A DNA stretch of 64,000 nucleotides from positions 450,699-514,698 of the forward strand of contig MNCI01034978.1 in NCBI GenBank assembly GCA_015680685.1, read 5' to 3'. The translations under genes and the position numbers were made by a program. Source of the stretch: Gnetum montanum (taxonomy: Eukaryota; Streptophyta; Gnetopsida; Gnetales; Gnetaceae). Positions 59,661 to 64,000 of this stretch are shown here, piece after piece (position 1 is the stretch's first letter; every line of letters starts with the position of its first letter). The notes under the pieces were generated by a model that saw only the letters and a program-made list of their open reading frames with translations, was not told where the DNA came from and did no database searches.

Positions 59661-60010
59661 CCTCCAACACCATAACCATGTCATAGGTGGAGGAGACTCC
59701 TTGGCATCGCCCTGAAAAATCTAGCGTCTCACGTACTGCCATTTCTCCAATATGCAAATCTTTCTGACAGAAAGATGTACGCACATGTTCTCTGCGGCAC
59801 AAATTCATGCATGTCATGCCCGTTGTAGGTAACCTTCCCAGCCCCTTTCAGCTCAGAGCCGAGCTTCCCGGGCAGGGCTAATAGCAAGGTCGTTTTACCG
59901 GAGCCGGGCGGACCAAAACGCAGCGTCATTCTAGGCGGCTTCACCATATCGCTGACATGGTGGAGGATGTGCAGGGGCTTCGTCTTGTCAGGAATGATTC
60001 ACATACCTGT
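59661..60010 (-). pseudogene. fragment of a PDR-type (ABCG) ABC transporter, first nucleotide-binding domain
   Basis: The - strand encodes the Walker A region [18 protein letters not shown] (about 59917-59864) with the flanks usual in plant PDR transporters: [20 protein letters not shown] before it, and [17 protein letters not shown] and [19 protein letters not shown] after it. The match moves to another frame near 59785-59760, a frameshift, and a TGA stands just upstream near 59999. Later parts of the domain (signature motif, Walker B), the membrane domains and the second half are not seen. It is a single-exon-sized relic; whether it was retained from a local gene or captured is unknown. Confidence 0.85.
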
Positions 60011-62754
60011 GACCAGCGACGTTTTCCTCTGAAGTTGCAGGGGGTGCCGGAGTTGCGGAAGACATGAGCCAGATTCCCTGCCACTTTCCGTTTCTTCATG
60101 TTGCCTGCGTGGATGACGAAGCTGCCATGTATGCCATCGTTAACGTCGGAGCTGTAGAAGGCAACTTGCACATTCTCTGCAACGCTCTACAATGGCTGCA
60201 TGCGTCACACATTCCTTGCCGCATGATCCGCTGCCCACAGGCAGGATAGGTTGGTAGGTACAGGCCAACGATGCAACAAAAATGGCAACTCAAACTCACC
60301 GTTTCATTTCAATAAGTCCTGGAATGTACATATAGTAGGAGCCGAGCTTTCCTTGGTGCTTGCTAATAAGAAACCTTTCAAACGGGAAACAAGCATAAAT
60401 TTGGTGCTAAATAGTTTAGGGTGGTTGAACGCATAAAAGCCTTGCTATTTTAAGGCAAGTTACGTGTTCAGAGGCTTGTGCAATTTATTTAAATAATTAA
60501 GGCATGAATCAATAAAAGGTTGAAACAAAAGTCTTGAATAGCATGGTGTCCATGCTTAAATATTTTCAATATTTTAAAATTTTAAAACATATTTAAGAAT
60601 TGAGAATTATCGTTTGAGATAGCCTTTCATAAACCACATGACCCAAAACATGGTTGGAAAGCCCATAGTATTCTTAATTTTCATAGGCTTAAGACTCAAT
60701 GGTCATGGCCCCATGCCTAGCATGGGCGATGTTGACATCAAGCAACTAACACAAGCAAACAAAAACAATAATTACAACTTTGAACACAAGATATTTCTAT
60801 TGACAAATGGCCAAACAATGGAGCTTCCATTAGCATCCAAACCTTTTTTTTTAAAAAAAAGACACAAGATCAAAAGATTAAAATATAATCAATAAAGTTA
60901 ACACTCACTGCAAACCTCTCTATTCTTGAGTTTCTCTTTTCTATATTTTTTTTTTTTTTTCCATCTCTACTATGTTTACTTTTTCAATATCTTTTACTTT
61001 TTCTTCCCATCTCAATGATTATCTTCATTTGGTTTTGTCTTAAATTCTTTTACCATTTGGTTATTTTTTTCATCTCTTAGGTAACTTATGCAATATGTAC
61101 CTTGAATTTTCTTTTTTCATTATTAATATTTTTTCTTAAATAATGCCAACTTAGAATCAAAGTCAAGCATGTGATGTACTCCTTCAATTTTCTTTTTACA
61201 TTATTAATATTTTTTCTTAAATAATGTCAACTTAGAATCAGTGTAAACCTCGAATCAACTTAGAATCAGAAAGCATGTGATGTACTCAAAATATGCAATG
61301 TAGCCTGAATTTTCTTTACACTTTATGATTTGCAAATCATAAGTCTACTTTTGACAAGACTAGAATTTGATGTAATGCACCATCATGTGTTGCCTACGAG
61401 GAACACATGTATCCGTCCAATTATTTTGGTGATAATTCTCTTGAAAAAAAATCAAAACCTAAATTAAATTAACCTTTCAAGTCTGTTACAACGCATGTAT
61501 GTATCCATCCATTAAGACACTAGAGTGATCACCATGTCTAATGTAAATTAACCTTAAGGTGGTATAGTGACGACAATGACTAATGCGCAAATACTCAATT
61601 AATTGTAAACTCGGTGAGGACCATTGTTAATGCGCAAACACTCGAAGGACCATGGCTAATGCCTGAGGTGCAATATTAATTTCATTATAAACCCACCCAG
61701 TGAGGACCATTATAACAGCAAGGTCAGAGACATCACATTCCATCATTATTTTATAGGAATCTGAAATGTCAAATTTCGAGCACACTGAATAGAACAGATA
61801 TCAAATTGACTACAAAGACCTTTCCACTAAGGCTTTCGCTAAACTACTGGTTGAAATAAAACGCTGGAATACCTTAATCCAGAAAAAACGCAGACAATTC
61901 GATACAAAATTCTTGCTAGGATCCTCTGGGAATCTTTGCCAATAGCAGATCCTTTGAACTGAAGCTATTTTTTAATCCCTGGACAGTTATCAGGAGAGAA
62001 ATCAACGTGTTCCAATTAAAAACTTGGCTATCACGAAAGAAACCGAGACGCAAAGGCATGTGTTCCCTTGCTTTTGATTCAAATTTTTCCTCATGTTAAA
62101 TAGTTTTTCAAACGAATACAGATATCGGAAAGAAGTCTGAAAACAAGTATCATGATTGTGCAATTGTGCAGAACTAAGAAGAAAACCAGAGAACTGATAG
62201 TATAGTGAAGATTTGGCAGACCAGTGCTCCCTGTTAAATTCCTGCGGTTGACAGCACATAAAGCGAAATCTTCTACAAGCAATTAACTACCTTGACGTCA
62301 GGTGGTCAACGATAATGGTAATGAAATCAAGCATGGTCAATGCCAACCAAAAAAGTAGAACATGTGCAAGTTTAGACGGACAAAAACACTTCAAAAGAAA
62401 AGATTTGTGTTCACAAAACCGAAATAGATCTCATCACCGGATAGTGCAATCATGTCACTGGTTCGTGTTCAAGCTAACAAAGTCATTGCCAGAACAGAGT
62501 AAACAAAATCCGCCAACAGAAAACAGCTGCTGTATTGGCAAAGCAGAAACAACATTTACAAAATTTGAGGTTCCAAGGCAAAGAAAACATGTGAAGAGGA
62601 ACAGAGACTCCTTTCAGTTGTATAAAGACATGGAGATCAGTATCAAAGCCTCTGGAAGACTACGAATCAGTATCGGTCCCAGATCATATAAACAAAATGC
62701 TCTTGCGACTTCTAATGAAACTGGAAGAAAATACCGTGAAAACTGCCGTGTAAA
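60011..62754. other. intergenic DNA, including the 3' flank of the CLASSY-like gene
   Basis: I see no credible gene. 60011-60300 is relatively GC-rich and may hold further eroded PDR-gene sequence. 60900-61350 is T-rich with a tandem duplication. 61560-61740 has loosely repeated GTGAGGACCATTGT / AATGCGCAAACACTC words. 62000-62754 is probably 3' UTR or downstream DNA of the gene that ends at 62755. Confidence 0.55.
61104..61270. repeat. 81-bp tandem duplication
   Basis: Two copies of about 81 bp, starting near 61104 and 61185, each containing CATTATTAATATTTTTTCTT and AACTTAGAATCA. Parts of the unit (AACTTAGAATCA, GCATGTGATGTACTC) recur once more at 61258-61290. Confidence 0.85.
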
Positions 62755-64000
62755 TTAAATTCCAGCATGTTCGAATAATCCTGCAATGTCATCGGTCCAG
62801 GAACTTGCCCCATGAAAAAAAATGTCCTCACATTCATCTAGTTTTACCTCAGATAGAAGTGCGACATTACTGTCGTAGTTCTCCCCTGTAAAGAGCATCT
62901 TTGACTTCTGTTCCTTCACTAACGCCCTTCTAGAAATCTCTTCATCAACTTCACCTGCAACAAGGCGATAGGCAAACACCTTTCTCTTTTGTCCTATTCT
63001 GTAAGCACGCCTTATTGCTTGTGTTGTCACAGATGGGTTCCATGGAACGTCCATTATGATCACTCTCGATGCACCTGTGAGACAAATACCTTCTCCACAT
63101 GCTCTAATAGATGCTAGAAGTACTGTTGTCTCCTTTCCATTGTTGAATTCATTAATGATCTCAGTTCTCTGCTCAAGAGAAGCTTTCCCATCCAGCCTAA
63201 GAAATTTGCTTCTGTGCTTTGCCACTGGGAGCACTCTCTCCAAAAATGCCAGAGGTTTAATGTACTGACAAAAAACTATCAACTTTTCACCGCTAGATAA
63301 ACAGAAATTGTACATGGCCAAAACAAATTTGATCTTCACACCATCAACCGGCTTCGCATCCAGGAGTTTACTGTGATTGCTATTGGCCTCATACAGATCA
63401 GGATGTATAGACACCAATGCAGATGATTTCTCTCTGATCATTCTGTCAGTGTTCTTGTCAATTTCCTTCAGCAGTTCACTTTGCCTTGCAGTTAATTTTA
63501 ACTTCACAGTGTAATCGGCAAATCCAGGAAGATCCTGCAGCACCTCACCTTTATAGTAATGGACAAACATCGGCATCATTTTACGCAGAGCAGTTGAAGC
63601 TATTTCTCTGTCCCTCTCGCTACCCTCGAGCAAACTGTCGATTACATCGGAAAATATAACCTCCATGCCTCCACTGTCACCGTTCTTCCGATGAAGTCTT
63701 GGACACCGTTCTGTGTAATAGGAATTTTCAATCAATGTCTCAGAGATTTTCTGCACCTGTGCAAGTTCATGAAAATTGGGTCTTGCCAGATTCAATATGT
63801 TGTAAAGTTCCTGGAAATTATTTTGGAACAGCGTTCCTGATAATAAAACCCGCTTCCTGGTCTTTATCTGAGACAAGGACAACAGCGACTTCGTTTCTTT
63901 GTTCCTCGGAAAATGGCCTTCATCCAATATCAGCAGCCCTGGCTCTGTCAGCAAAATGTTTTGGCACTGCTTGGCATCATGATTATCAGAATCGTCGCAA
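62755..64000 (-). CDS. CLASSY/DRD1-type SNF2 ATPase, C-terminal part (gene continues beyond the right edge)
   Basis: The frame is open from the window edge to the TAA at 62755-62757, about 415 codons, one uninterrupted exon. SNF2 motifs on the - strand: LLILDEGH (motif II, DEGH as in the CLASSY/DRD1 group, about 63933-63910), VLLSGTLFQNN (motif III), IVFCQYI (helicase C), RLDGKASLEQR, then LLASIRACGEGICLTGASRV and RRAYRIGQKRKVFAYRLV (motifs V and VI, about 63090-62970). It ends about 60 residues after motif VI. Known CLASSY proteins recruit RNA polymerase IV in RNA-directed DNA methylation, in the nucleus. The N-terminus, with motif I, is outside the window. Which CLASSY member it is cannot be decided here. 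Confidence 0.9.
   Translation of the reverse strand, partial: CDDSDNHDAKQCQNILLTEPGLLILDEGHFPRNKETKSLLSLSQIKTRKRVLLSGTLFQNNFQELYNILNLARPNFHELAQVQKISETLIENSYYTERCPRLHRKNGDSGGMEVIFSDVIDSLLEGSERDREIASTALRKMMPMFVHYYKGEVLQDLPGFADYTVKLKLTARQSELLKEIDKNTDRMIREKSSALVSIHPDLYEANSNHSKLLDAKPVDGVKIKFVLAMYNFCLSSGEKLIVFCQYIKPLAFLERVLPVAKHRSKFLRLDGKASLEQRTEIINEFNNGKETTVLLASIRACGEGICLTGASRVIIMDVPWNPSVTTQAIRRAYRIGQKRKVFAYRLVAGEVDEEISRRALVKEQKSKMLFTGENYDSNVALLSEVKLDECEDIFFHGASSWTDDIAGLFEHAGI

Noticed and set aside
62315-62758. 147-codon open frame on the + strand
   Set aside because: It lies in the 3' flank of the CLASSY-like gene, antisense to it, with no recognisable domain and composition like noncoding DNA.

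Overview
The window is plant nuclear DNA from a repeat-rich genome. The only host genes are a CLASSY/DRD1-type SNF2 ATPase running off the right edge and a fragment of a PDR-type (ABCG) ABC transporter. About 59 of the 64 kb consists of LTR retrotransposons of one Athila/Tat-like Ty3/gypsy superfamily. Their LTRs begin TGATGAG and end CTCATCA, the primer-binding site matches the 3' end of plant tRNA-Asp, the integrase carries a GIDFMG motif, and there are 5-bp target-site duplications. The sequence suggests a vascular plant with a large genome; I cannot name the species.

Left stack (1-24957). Element A (+ strand) enters the window in mid-gag and carries gag, protease, RT, RNase H and integrase, all broken, then a long extra ORF and a truncated 3' LTR. 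Its protease is interrupted by element B (1238-16019, - strand). One LTR of B is interrupted by element C (8114-15736, - strand). C is the youngest of this stack. It has two near-identical LTRs, a perfect tRNA-Asp primer site and an uninterrupted 1114-codon gag-protease ORF, but no reverse transcriptase, RNase H or integrase.

Middle (24961-29216). Broken pieces on the - strand: the gag start of one relative with its primer site and LTR, a chromovirus-type gag-protease fragment on the + strand, and a second gag fragment.

Right stack (29286-59102). Element D (- strand, with the extra ORF) is interrupted in integrase by element E (36528-53730, - strand, without the extra ORF). E is interrupted near the protease-RT boundary by element F (42468-49475, + strand), which is gag-protease only. 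F is decayed by stop codons that are almost all C-to-T or G-to-A changes, with no frameshift.

How the parts fit. A, D and E have the layout of autonomous elements; B, C and F are pol-deleted derivatives that keep LTRs, primer site, gag-protease and a long 3' noncoding region, so they would depend on relatives for RT and integrase. B and the C/F pair have different pol-deletion junctions. The most noteworthy points are the intact gag-protease-only element C, the recurrent pol loss, the subfamily-specific palindrome arrays in the very short U3, a conserved hairpin around the poly(A) signal, repeated polypurine-tract-like motifs, and the roughly 960-codon coiled-coil ORF in the env position of A and D.

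Right end (59103-64000). AT-rich DNA, a frameshifted PDR transporter fragment, intergenic DNA with a small tandem duplication, then the 3' part of the CLASSY-like gene on the - strand.
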